From: Xiphias gladius
Lineage: Eukaryota > Chordata > Actinopteri > Istiophoriformes > Xiphiidae
Reading direction: 5' to 3'
Assembly (NCBI RefSeq): GCF_016859285.1
Contig: NC_053404.1
Span: 15,639,105-15,703,104 of the forward strand
DNA length: 64,000 bases
Under the pieces are notes generated by a model. The model did not search any database, was not told the DNA's origin, and worked only from the letters and a program-made list of their open reading frames with translations. How positions within the stretch are numbered: position 1 is the stretch's first letter; each line of letters opens with the position of its first letter. Of this stretch, positions 1-12,422 are shown in pieces. A program made the translations under genes and the position numbers.

Positions 1-3000
1 TGATTTTGAAAGGCTTTAAGGTTGTAGGTCTTCTACACAGGAAAAGCAATACCTTGAAGATGATACATTTCTCTTGGCCATTCAGAACATTTAAACAAAC
101 ATGGCATTTTACTTTGCTATAGCAACACCATAATTACACCATTATTACAAAAATAATTCAAAGAAGAGAGGACAGAGTGTGTTTCTATTTGTGTTTTGAT
201 GCTTGAGAACATTTGTTGCAAAGCTTTTTGATATGCGGTTGATGCTTGATTAAAAAAAGAAAGAAGATAAAGGAAAAGGAAGATGAAACGGAACTTTCAA
301 AACACACAGCAAAGGTCATGTATTTTTCCATGGTTTTCATTTCTACCTGAAGAATGCATTGATTGCATGACCTTTCCTTTGTTATCGTGTTTTTTGAGTT
401 AGCTGGTATAAGATAACTGACATCAGTACAAACCATAGAATCTCATTTCTTTCGTCATTTTGAGTATGAGCAAAGTGCAGTCATGTTATTTGTCTTATTC
501 GACCAACACCACTGGATTTACAGGAATTTCAGAAATAGAACTAAGGTAAATTGGTTTTGTAATTTTAGTGAACATCATAATTGTTCCAATATCATATTTA
601 ATCATGCTTACATCTTGAACTAGATCTCAACTAGTCTCTTATTTCCTGACTTATTTCCACACGACATTTGTGCTGTGAGACTGGGCTGCAGTTTGACTAC
701 ACCTCCTGAACGAATAAAGTAAATCAGACATTGATTTAACATGAGCTAACGGAAATGCTTGGAATAAAGTCTGTGTCGTGCACAAAGGTGTGCAACCATG
801 TACACACCACCTTAATAAATAACAGATAATCAATGCTGGCTCTCCATCACAGTATATTTAAGGCGTTTTTTTCCTTATCTCAACAGCAAGATGAAGTGAT
901 GCAATCCGCTGGAGTGCTGGTGGGAAGTGACATGGGGTGCGACAGCTACAAAGGACAGCAATATTCCTTATGAGGCAGCAAAAGTGCAGCATTTGTGTCA
1001 AAGTGAGACTAAAGTAGTCACAAGGGCAAGAAGATGGGGAACTGTCAGCTTCATTATGAGGTGGATGTAATATAATCTTCTGAACCAGACACTGATAAGG
1101 TTTCATTATTACACCTGACCTAGTGACCCTATTCAGAGAATGTACGTGAAGCAATGAATGATTCACTTAACAAGACACACGCTTTTAAGTGCTGGCTGAG
1201 AAAACTGAGCTGTGCAGCAGAAAGTGGGAGCAAACCATCTTAATTATTCAGATCGAGCCATCATTGCTGTGTGGTGTAAAACTGAAAAGTGATTCAAGTT
1301 TATGTCCTGAAAGTGAAATGAACAGTCGGCTTGAGTTTGCAACTGTCTATAATCAGCACATTGAGTCTGGAAAGTAGTCAGGACAAACTTCTTATTAATA
1401 AGGCATTAAAGAGTTAATACGGCTCCTGGAAAAGTCCCAAAAATTTCATCCCCGAACAAACAGACAGTTTTTAATACAGTTGACATATGCAGTAGTTGCT
1501 CCTATTAAAACATATAATGCTTACTTCTCAAACTTATGCTTAAATTTCATAAGCCACACTGACAGAGGTGCATCGCAAGGTCTACTATAATGCAGACAAT
1601 CTGACTCCTTTAAACAAACACCTTTCAGAAAACTGAAATCAACTAATGTGTCTGCTGGACTCCAGCTACTGTGTCCCTTATGATACAACAAAAAAGGAAA
1701 TTTCTCTGCCCAAATGAATGTTGACAGGTGTGTTGGAGGAAAGCACAACTTGAAGAAAAATGAAAGAACTCCCGCACAATCTCTTAGTATATTTATTGCT
1801 GATGTTCTTTGTATACTGATGTAACTGTATCGTGCATTTCATGTATGATAAAATTGTAAGATTGATGATAATATAATTGTGGCACAATTTCCCTTTGTCC
1901 TTTTCTAATCTTTTGATAGAATGTGATGTATTAAAGAAGAAAAAACACCTTCTTTACCTAATTACATAGATAGTAGTGAGTGTGTTTGCCTAATGTGTTT
2001 CATTCACCTAATGAACAAACACCAGTGGTCCACTGATTGGATAATTTAGCTAGCATCTATGTATACACACTCGTTGCCCGCTTTATTAGATGCACCTGTA
2101 AAATCAACAGTGCAACAGCTCAGCCGTAAATTCTACCTTTGCTAAGATAATAATGTTAAGAGAGGTATACGAAAACACTGTCAGAGAGGTATTAAATTAA
2201 CAATGTTTTTTATTCAGATTTCAGGTTGCAGAGGTGTTGTACTGGACTTCATTATATTGAGTGGTGTATCTAATGTTTTGTCCACCCCATTTATATTAAC
2301 ACGAAGGGGGGCAGAATATTAGAAACATATTTCAATATAAAGCAGGCCAGTTCAACACCAGCAGTAACTACTCCCTCAGTAATAAGCATGTAGTTGAATT
2401 GACATCTCCGAAAGTTTTAACAAAAACTGTCCATTATCATCTTCATAAATGTGAAATTTGTTGCAGTTCTGTTGCAGTGGATTGCATTACGTTGTATAGG
2501 TGTCAAGGCGTGCATATGGAACTTATCTAATGCTTGCCGATATACCTGACAAAGGTTGAGCTGACCACAGTGTTGTAAATAAATAAATATACCAGCAGCT
2601 AGAGGGACAATGTGCAATCTTTTTTCATTTTTGTTCCTGTGTGACAGTAAGCTAAAACCCAAAACATAACTTTTAGTGTAAGTAGCTGCTACACCAGCCA
2701 GCCAATGACTCACCCGGATGATTACAGCTATGGATATAAACTTTGACAAGGAGGAGCGCACTTAAGCAATATTAGTTTGGGAATCAGGGCAGGCCACTAA
2801 AAAAGGCTTTTTTGGAAAGAAATCCCATCTCTATCAAGACTCAGTTCTGCCTAGTGGGGAGAAACTGGCACTAGCCAAGATTCAGGAGCTGTAACTGGGG
2901 AAAATCTCCACCCATGATGACAGTGCAGTTTTGATGCACTCGTATGTGCTCAGCTTGTCAGTCTGAAGCCCTGGATGGTGTAATGTCATTTATTTTGATG

Positions 3001-4435
3001 GCCATGCACCGTCACCCCAGGGATGACATGTGTTATATGTAGTGCTTGACATTGCTGTTTCTTTCACAAACCACGGACTTAGAGCAGAGGTTGCTGAGAT
3101 CACTTAATGATGCCTCTTTCCTTTAAGTGGGATACTCTTGCTCTACCCGATCTAGCTTGACCATCCCCATTTAATAGCCTCAACACATCCTCAGGCATGC
3201 GTCAGCAGAATAAGCTTTTGGCTGTTCTCAAAACATGAGACTGCACTAAACATCACAGACCAGCTGATCTGTGACTCTGGGATGAGGGTGATATAGAAAG
3301 TATTGTATTTATAGTTTGACAAGTTAAGCAGCTAAGACTTGAGGCTCACTTTAATTTGCGGTTCAGTTGAGCTGTATTTGGGGCTTGGATAGGACTCAGT
3401 TAAATGCACTCTAAAGTGTTCCCTTTGTGATTGGCAAACTGGACCCCTTAGACTATACAAGAAGGTTTAAGTAAAAAATAAATCTCTCCATTTCACTCTA
3501 ATTTCCACCCCAAAAGATACATAGTGCACTAAAAATAAACAGGGATTCTACTGTCAGTTCATCACTGTCTATTGGACTTCCAGTAGAGTTAACTTGTGCA
3601 GGAGTCAGCAGGTAGTTTGATCAATGAATATGGAAAATGACTACTGTATGATCATTTTATAATCTCTATTAAGGGGACTAAATGCATTTATTTAGAAGAC
3701 AGCCCATTTATTTTGACATATTTCCCCATGATGCTATAATACCACTCCCTCCTGCCTTTCAAACTCCTTTCAAAGACAGCCGTTCGGAAAAAAGTCACAC
3801 AACATCTGGCTTTGTGACAAAAATGAAAAATGACTACCTGATTGTTATTGTACTATTGTGTTATTATCTGAGCCGTATTTTGTGTATCGGGTACCACTTC
3901 AGTAAGTGCAACCTATGTTATGTCACTGAATTATATACTAAGGCTGCTAAGGTTCCATGAGGAGGTCTCAGCGCATTCCCAACAAAATCCTAACCACTAA
4001 ACTTTTAACCCTGACAAGGAAAAGTCAAGAATCCCAGTGTTATCTAACAATTTTGCCAAGATAAGGTGTTGCAGTAACACTGTAGAGTGAGTTAACCGCA
4101 AGAGAGATAGCAATCTGGATCCTAAAATAACAGGGACTCTGTGGGCATGTTTCCTTTCAAGCGTGGTGTCTGGTTTACCATTGTACCCTGCTGTATTTAG
4201 ACTGGGGCTCAGTCTAATTTCACTGCTGGGGGGAACAGCTGCTCCATCACAGCTTTACAGCTCAACTCTTCTCCCCCATGCGCCTGACAGCTGATTGCGT
4301 TTTTTCCTGGAAACTCAAAAATGTTGCTCACAAAAATACCTCATGCACGCGCTACGGAGAAACAGATTGGATCCGCGGGTTTGCACATCATCCTACTATA
4401 TTGTTCGTCTACTCTTTTTCACAGGGGAGACTTAC
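1..4435 (-). other. esyt2: esyt2 intron 1 (partial, no exon seen)
   Basis: Non-coding sequence upstream of the window's left edge relative to esyt2 exon 1. I found no SMP- or C2-domain exon in either strand. It contains one copy of the fold-back repeat described at 2076-2420; the remainder is AT-rich and unremarkable. Confidence 0.7.
2076..2420. repeat. fold-back MITE-like element, copy 1 (degraded)
   Basis: Diverged copy of the element at 17060-17490. It shares the start CTTTATTAG.T.CACCTGTA, the following CCGTAAATTCTACCTTT block, the central GGTGTTGTACTGGACT, and the closing CAGTAATAA block in the same order. The terminal and inner inverted arms are decayed. It sits inside esyt2 intron 1. 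Confidence 0.65.
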
Positions 4436-4831
4436 CCATGGTGGTAAATCAGAGGTCGTAAGACCCTGCTTGACATTTCTCTCCTCTTGCTCAAAGAAAG
4501 CCAGAGCTCGGCTCAGTCGGCTGTGCTTCCCTCCTGTGTTCCTCCTCCACCAGAAAAAGATAACAAGTCCAATCAACAGCCAGCTGAAGCTAAACTCAAA
4601 ATAGCCCAGGGCGTAAATGGGGAAAATAAGAACAAACGTTTTAGCGAAGTGAACCCAGGTCTGGGTCAGGTCGCTGGTCGAGGACACCCGGGTATCATCG
4701 GGCATGTCCCCCGCTGAGAGATGGGGAAAGTTGGCACTGGGCTGAACGCTATGCCCATTCTCCTTAGGTGAAGCGGGGCTCGCGTTGTGTGAATGGGCTC
4801 CTGGTAGAGCTGTCATGCTGTCCCTTGACAT
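4436..4831 (-). CDS. esyt2: esyt2 first coding exon (extended synaptotagmin, N-terminus, partial)
   Basis: First 132 residues of an extended synaptotagmin, an ER-anchored tether that holds ER to plasma membrane and moves lipid through its SMP domain. The exon opens with MSRDSM and has an in-frame TGA just upstream, so the start is well placed. Residues 1-55 are polar. Residues about 62-96 form the hydrophobic ER hairpin, with the family-typical stretch IYALGYFEFSFSW. An arginine-rich stop and the motif RALAFFEQEERNV follow, then DLPPW at a GTAAGT donor (4430-4435 on the plus strand), phase 0. In relatives the next exon continues with V-x-F-P-D before the SMP domain. SMP and C2 domains lie beyond the left edge. 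ESYT2 is favoured over ESYT1/3 by the hairpin sequence and by the head-to-head dync2i1 neighbour, as in human 7q36.3. Which fish paralogue (a or b) cannot be told. Confidence 0.88.
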
Positions 4832-5463
4832 GCTTCTGTACCCCAGAGTCCGTTGTCAAACAGTTAAAATGCGGATAAGGTCGGGTGACTCGGTTCCCAT
4901 GTGCGAACGGACCAAAGCGGTTCCTTTGGGGAGCTTGTCCTCACGTTGGCTCACCTGCACACCAGCCCATCGCATTCGTAGGAATCGCTGTCATTGACCA
5001 ATTTAGTTTGCGCTTCGACTAAAAGCTGAGGACTCGAGTCCCCTGATTAAATGAGTCTGCTGAGCTAGTCAGGCCAGCAGTCGCTCTGTCTCCACACAGG
5101 GTAGGAATGATCATTTCCAAAAAATGCACAGGGACCATGCACTGTGAGCTCCCGGTGTTGCCCGTAGCCTAGCTAAAAAGAAAAAAATGCCGCCATCTCG
5201 TGCTCGCTAGAGGTAAACCAGCTTGTATTTATCAATTGTAGAAATACTTAGGTAACGTCAAAAAACACCTGAAATTGCTATTCTGCCAAACACTCTTTGT
5301 ATTTAAAACAAATAATTATAAAACTGAGTACCCAGCTAGCTTGCTTTCAAATACTAGAGCCGTTAAAATAGAAATGAAGAGCGCAGAGAAATCCCTAAAA
5401 GGTGAGTTTTATTCATAGCAAACACCAAAATGAACCCAAACCCAACTGACAGTAAAAGAAAGT

Positions 5464-5477
5464 ATTGCCATGGCAAC
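5464..5477. promoter_or_regulatory. RFX X-box upstream of dync2i1
   Basis: ATTGCCATGGCAAC differs only in its first base from the palindromic X-box GTTGCCATGGCAAC bound by RFX factors. It lies 196 bp upstream of the dync2i1 ATG, the usual place for ciliary genes. Confidence 0.8.
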
Positions 5478-5593
5478 CGGCTGTTGATTCAAGCGACTGC
5501 TCCGCAGCTGATTAACAAGCCTGTTGTCAAGCCGAAGTGACGCGATCACCTTGGTTTCGACTAACTGCGCGTGCGCATCAGAGATTTCCCATC

Positions 5594-5638
5594 ATGGCGG
5601 CGTCGCTACAAAAATATGAGCTAAACATCGGTGATTGA
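5594..5638 (+). other. upstream ORF / YY1-type initiation element in dync2i1 leader
   Basis: A 14-codon reading frame starts at ATGGCGGCG and stops at 5636-5638, before the main ATG at 5674. The ATGGCGGC core matches YY1 sites that position starts in TATA-less promoters. It could act as a uORF if transcription begins upstream of it. I do not take it as the protein start, because the frame stops and [13 protein letters not shown] from 5674 aligns length-for-length with the human WDR60 N-terminus. Confidence 0.5.
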
Positions 5639-5673
5639 AAAACTCCATAAACAAAAAAAACACAAATGAGACC

Positions 5674-8600
5674 ATGCATAGTGACAAGGTAAGTGCTCTA
5701 TCTTTGTTCTTACCCTATGCAGGCCAAAACTGGGAAATGTTTTTCATTAGAAAGTGGCATGTCCGCTGTGGTAACTCGTTATCAAACGTTATCCTAGGAA
5801 ATGAAGATTGTCTCACTGTTTCTCATGGGGTTGGTATGATGTTGTTAGGATATACTTTTGTCGTTGAATGTACATTGGAATGGGCATTCAGTAAACACAA
5901 GGTAATACTTGTTTAGAAAATAACCAAGGAAGACACATGGAGACCAGCTGACCTGAGAAGACATATCAGGGTAGGTTTTTCAGAGTTAAAAAGCACTGCA
6001 GAAGGAATTTCTGACTTTCTAACACGGAGAATAAATGACAAACTTACATTTAAATTGATACCACTTGTTTTATTTTTTATTATTTAGGAGGAAGGACATG
6101 GTGATGTCTATGTCAGGAGGCGAGATGACAATGAGAGAAAGCACCGTGGTGGGGAATCCATAGAGAGAGGCCGCAGAGACCCAGAGAAGGACTCCAGACG
6201 AGAGCAAGACAAGCGCAGGGAAAGGGAGAGGTCAAGAGAGAGGAGAGATGAAGACGGAATAGACAGATATGCCGATCAAATTAAAGAGGGCTCGCGGGAC
6301 AGGAGAGGTGATAAGGAAAGAGACAGAAGAGATGAGAGGCACAAATACAAGGAGAAGAGGAAGGAGAGGGACAGACAGGTAGATGGAAATAAGTGCAGTG
6401 ATGATTACAGAGAGAATAGGGACAGGAGGAGGGATAGAGAGGAAAAGCAGAATAGGGAGAGAGACATGGAAAGACACAGAGATAAAGAGAAAGACAGGGT
6501 AAAGGATAGAGACAGACACAACGAGGAGGACAGGGACAAAAGAAGGGAAGAGAGAGACAAAGAAAGAAGGAGAGAAGAACGGGACAGAGAGCACAGGACT
6601 GAAAGAGAGAGAAGGAGACACGAGGAAAGTGTAGAGGGAGGAAGAGATCGGATAGTAAAGTATGATAGAGAACAGAGGGACCGGTATCGGGTGCGAGAGC
6701 GGCACAGAGATGATTATGAAGAAAAGAGGAATGACAAAGAAAGACGAGAAAGACATGGAGACAGGAAGCCTTCAGAATGGAAGGAGGAAAGAGGTAAAGA
6801 TTCGTCAATTTGGTCATTTAGCTCACCATGTTCACAGGATTAGGGTGTCAATATGATGTCAATATTTCTGTCTTTCTGATTTTAGAGTACAGAGAAGAAC
6901 ATAGAAGACATCAAGAGGAGAGAGAAAGGAGATACAAAGAGAGACGATATCATGTAAGCATCTGCATTAATGTTAATTGTTGCATTTTAAGGGAAGGTAA
7001 ATAAATGAATGAATATTTTTGCTCTATGTGGGATACATTTGAGAATTTTACAGGTTAGTATACTTGTGTCAAATACTTTTGTTACATTCTCCTTCTTGTG
7101 TGGATTTTCCTGCTTTCTAGGATGAAAAACAGAAGCATGACAGTGAATCAAGGGAGCATCGGTACTCGAAGGGGCCAGTTGAAGAGGAAAGGCATAGTCG
7201 TGTCGACAGAGAGCGAGCAGAATGGGACAAATACAAAGAGAGAAGGCACAGAGAGAAAGAAGATCCAGAAAAAAAACACGGAGACAGAAGGCACAGAGTA
7301 GAAGAGGACCTAGAAGGAAATCTCAGAGACAGAACCAGCTCCAAGAAATCAGCCTCTGACAAAAGTCATAGGCATGAGACTCATACAACAGAAAAAGAGG
7401 TGAGTAGGCTCAGAAATAGCTTGTATAGCCTTCATAACACTGATCTATTACTATGGATTTTCCGATGGATTTTATGGCTTTCCTGTCCCACATTTCACTT
7501 GTCACTTTTGCCATCCAGGAAGTTGAGATCGTGTCTGAGGACCGGACAACTAGTGTGAAAGATGTAGGAGACACAGAAGAGCCTGTAAGATGCTCAGTTT
7601 GGTTAAGTGCTTACAACCTTCAAGGAAATAAGTGTACTCTTATATTTCTGGAGACTATTTTTTAGTTTGGTGGTGTGGTTTTCTTATTACCGTTGGTAAC
7701 TGGCCAAACATAGACAATATAGTATTAGTTACAATTAGCCAGTTACAATGGAGTTCCATCTCCCAGCTACGCTTTGCTTTGCTTGCACAAAAGCAAACCT
7801 TGTTTTAGCTCATTTTGCATCATTTTATACCTTATCTTATACTAGCTTAAATATAAAAAAACGCTTCTTTTTTTCTGGTTGAAGTCGCTGGGGAATCTGT
7901 CTTTCTGTTTGGTCTGTGAGCCCCCTACTGTCTGTACTCTTTACTGTACTTTGTCCTTTTATTCTTCTTTCAGTTTCAGCTTCATTAGAGTGTAACATCA
8001 TCCCAAGGAGTTTCTCCACACTTTTCTTAAGTATTCCAAATATCTCCTACATGTATTTTTTATCACACCTCCAGGTTGTCAATGATGAAGATTTGGCTGA
8101 CCAGGAATATGAAGATGATTTTGAGGTAAAAATACAGCATTCTAATGATAAAATAGGCTACATACTGTAGAACCAAACTGTGATTGTTTTTTTTTAGTTT
8201 TCTCATTATGTTAAAATTTTCGATTTTTTAAATATTTACTTATTTTTGTGTTACTTTTGCATGCTGAAATTGATTTACATTCTAAGAAACTGGTGAGTAC
8301 TCAGAGCTTTCGTGAGTGCAACTATTTTTATTCTAATAAAATGTGTTGTGCTCAAAGTATTTTGGTTGTTTTTTAAATTTTAAACATTTTTATATAAGAA
8401 GTGATGGATGTTGTTTCTCTGGTCAAAGGATTATGAGGAAGATTTTGAGGAGATCGATCAGAGTGAAAATGAAGGTGAGGATGAGAAGGAGCCAGATTTT
8501 CCACAAGTGGGAGAAGAAAGAGAAGAACTTATGGCACAAAAGAGAAAGGAGATAGAAGCTATTCAGAAAGCAATGAATGAAGAGAATGAGAGAGTTGGAA

Positions 8601-11600
8601 CAGCTCAGTTCAGACAAAGTACAAGCAGAGGGGAGGATGACGAGCCTAAATGGTCGAGAGGTATGGTTCTACTTTTATGTTTTGTTTTCCTGAGAGACTG
8701 CTTTTAACACTTGCACTTGGTATTATCCCAGATTACAGTCTATCCATATCTTTTTCTTCATGTCTGATTGGAAGACGCTCATTTAATCCTGACGAATTTT
8801 GTGCAAAATTATGGAAGATATGATATTTTCTTGCTGCCCTCCTTATAGGATTTGAAAAGAACCAGAGTCGAGCTTCTCATCGTGGGAAGTTTATTGACTT
8901 TGTGGCAGCAAAACAACGTGAAGTCAGCAAGAAAGTTGCCACAAAACAGAAGTAAGTTAACTTGAGAAAAACTTGTTCATGTTAAATGGAAAATGGATCA
9001 TTGTAATGTGTCTGGATACCTCTGGACGAATCAATATTGTAAAAAAGTTATGGTTTTAGGCACTTTTGCCAAGCCCAAAGCGTAGCGAATCTGTTCTTTA
9101 ATGTATCTTCAATCATACTATTTTTCTGTTTATAGGAAACGCAGCACAGAGCTGCTTCGTTTAATTGATCTGGATTTCTCAATGACATTCTCCCTTTTGG
9201 ATCTGCCACCTGTCAATGAGTATGATATGTATATAAGAACCTTTGGAACTGCAAATACCAAACAGGTCAGTATTCATTATATCGCCTGTCTTTCTTCACA
9301 CAGATACCTGTAACCACATTATACAAGAGAGAAGAAAAATATTCCATCTTCTCTCTTTAAGAAATAGACATAGTCCATGTCTAAATAATACATAAGAACT
9401 TTTTACTTGACAGGCTTATGTTCAGTGTAATGATGATAATGCAGATCGAGACATTCAAACAGAGGAGATAGAGGTGTGTGAGAAGTGGACACAGCAACCT
9501 CCAGAGCACAATGGAGCCTGTGGGGGTGAGGAAACGGCAAGCTAATTCCCTGATGAACTCAGTGTTTACATGCAGAGTTCCGTAATTGTGTTTACCATGC
9601 TTTTACAGATCCAAACCTCTCTCGGGAAGCACGAGAAAAAAACATATATGAAATGAACTTTGATTCCCAGCGTCTGACAGCATTTCTGTGCTCAGCCTCA
9701 CAGGTTATCAATTTACACATACACAGTTTGAAGAATGTTACAGTTCTTTACTTCTTACGTGAATATTTTTTGTGTCTACTACACTTCACTGACTCCTGTT
9801 GTGTGTTGTGACTGATTCAAGGTCATGGTTGTCCTGTTGGAAGAGGATCAAGCCGAGAGAAAATCCCTGAGGAAGTTGAGGACTCAAACAGACACACTTT
9901 CTTTCAGCGATGGAAGTTTACAGCTCAACACTAAGTTGCCTTTTCTTTATGGTACACACCCCAACCAGAGAAGTCCCAAACCACTGCATTCTCATCAGTA
10001 CTGTATTGTATTAGTTGTTACTTGTTAATTTTACCTTGTGGTTTAACCAGGACGAAGGCCATTGTTGTGTAGAATATGCTGTATAAACCAGTACATGCAC
10101 GTGAATGCACTAATCAGGTAGTCCTTCCTGTTCTCAATCGCAGGTCGCCACATCAGCCTGGTGCACTTCTCTCAGGTCCAAAGGCACACCATGATGTCAG
10201 TCCACATGCCTACAAGTAAGCCCAGTGCTGTGCGTCTTGACAGCTGCACCATCATCTGCATCTGGAACATCTGGGAGCCATCCAGACCTCAGAAGATCCT
10301 TATCTACGAATCGGAGGTGACATTTTCTGGTTCTTTTTTCAATTATAGGAAATTTAGTGGTAATAAATGCTGATAAATAGAATCAAAATAAAATTTAGAA
10401 ACCTACTTTAAGGACAGTATTTAGACTACTACTACTACTACATTTTGTTGAGGTACAAGACAGTTTCAATATAGTTTTAATTCTACTATTGGAGAGTTAA
10501 CAATTTCACCTCACTAAACATTATTTGGCCCTATTGCTCTGCTTGCCTACCAAAAACAATTGCTGCAATCAAAATTGCTGTGTAATTCTCCATATTTCAT
10601 GATAAGAATATCCCAAAGAAGGCCAATCTCAAAGGACAACATGCACTGCAACCAATGTTAGTAACCCCCTTCAGTGCTTTCTGTCCCAGGTGCAGTGTTG
10701 CTGTTTCAGCCCTGGAAAGGCCATATTAGTGTTTGCAGGCACGTCAGTTGGCTCTGTGGTGCTGTGGGACCTGAGGGAGCATGCTGGTAACCACTACCGC
10801 CTGAAGATAGGGGAGGATGAGCTGACCTTCAGACAGCCTACCTTCTCCACTGGTATGTCTCCAGTGATAGTTGTTTATTTTCAGTACATGAAAATAAACA
10901 GCGGTCATCTTTGTTGTTGCGTATTTCACTCTTTTCACTGCAGCCCCAAGAAAATGAATGTCAGTGGGCAATATGTAGCAAACATCCTTATTTACCATGC
11001 ATAGTCATTCAGGACTGCCTCTGCCCTTTCTCTCAATTGATGTTCAAAGGCTGTTCTTCTTATGTAACACTAGTGATGATTCAGTGTGTGCTGATATGCT
11101 CTCTTTTGTCAACTTGTCAACACAGATGCAGTGATGGCTGGCTCAGGCCATTTCTCATCTGTGACCTCTGTAGAAGTTGTTCCCTCCACTGTAGCAGGAG
11201 GGGTTAGGCCAGAGGTCCCTCTGTTGGCATCTGAGGAAGGTATGGTATGGTATAGGAATGGTTAACACATTGATTTAAGATCTTGTGTATCATTTTATAA
11301 ATGTGCCATATGTTTTTGCCATTCAAAGGTGGCTTTATATTTCACAAAGTGTTATTCTGTTTTATAATCCAGAGTCATCAGGATTGTCATTCCAGCTGGC
11401 TTCTTTGGATGAAAGCGGGGTTTTAAATTTCTGGGTAGGTTGGGGAACAAAGTGGATTCTACATATTTTTCTGTACACCAGAAATGTTCAAACTGGCAGA
11501 AGACCTTGGGGGAGGGGGGGCACACATGAAAGTAAGATACTACCTGAGGTGAAAGGAACAGGTGCATGCAAAAACAACAGTAATTTGATTATTGCAGTTT

Positions 11601-12353
11601 GGTCCACTGATTTGCGTCAAAAACTGCACTTCTTCCCTGAGTCTTTACTCAGTTAAATCTGAACACGCAGGCATGATACACATATTTTTAGATTAAGTTT
11701 GACTTCGCTCTCTGAGGATATTCTTATCTCAGGTGTCCATCGTAAGTAAAAGTCCAGAAATCCACTTAGAAATCAGAGAAAAAGAGACACACCTTATATC
11801 TCAAGAATTTTTTTTTCGTTAGTATCAAAGTAATACACCAATAGTTGTCTGTATGTCAAAGAGTTGCAAAAAGGAACAGCTTATAGCTATCTCTGCATAT
11901 TTGTGGTAGTGCTAATTTGCCAAAGTGTATACAAATATAGGCTAAAAAGATTGGACACAAGGTGTACTGACTCCATGTTTACATGATACTTCCCAATAAC
12001 AGTTCCAAAACATTCAGCATGGTTAGACCCTAAATAAAAGTAAGACAAAGAATAATAATGGAAATGACAAAATCCATGACACTCTCAAACATTTTTTGAC
12101 ATTACTAAGGCTCAGAATGACACTTTCACCTATCCATTCATATTCAGATAACTCTACACAAACAGCAAAGATATGCCTTGATGGTATTGCATGATTTATG
12201 ATCTGTGTCCTGTAGGTGGTAGTGGAACTCCCAAAAGCCAACCAGGCAGGCTCTGCAACAGATCTAGGTAACATAGTCAGGTTTTAAAACATACATTATG
12301 TTCTTTTTCCATAAACATACTCATCTTTCTCACACATGTGGTACCAGCTTCAG

Positions 12354-12422
<69 letters not shown>

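Larger units (their letters stand above)
4832..5673. promoter_or_regulatory. bidirectional esyt2/dync2i1 promoter
   Basis: The 842 bp between the two divergent start codons hold both 5' UTRs and a shared promoter. Seen in it: an RFX X-box at 5464-5477, an NRF1-like palindrome TGCGCGTGCGCA at 5566-5577 (one mismatch to YGCGCAYGCGCR), and a YY1-like ATGGCGGC at 5594-5601. There is no TATA box near the presumed starts, and CpGs cluster around 5520-5610. This is a housekeeping-type layout. Transcription start sites are inferred, not seen. Confidence 0.75.

Noticed and set aside
4278..4997. Plus-strand frames over esyt2 exon 1
   Set aside because: Shadows of the minus-strand exon, which has the ER hairpin and a GTAAGT donor.
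6232..6817. Two long antisense open frames (174 and 178 codons) rich in Ser, Pro, Leu and Val
   Set aside because: They are the reverse of dync2i1 exon 3, whose purine-only coding bias removes stop codons from the other strand. No splice or start context supports them.
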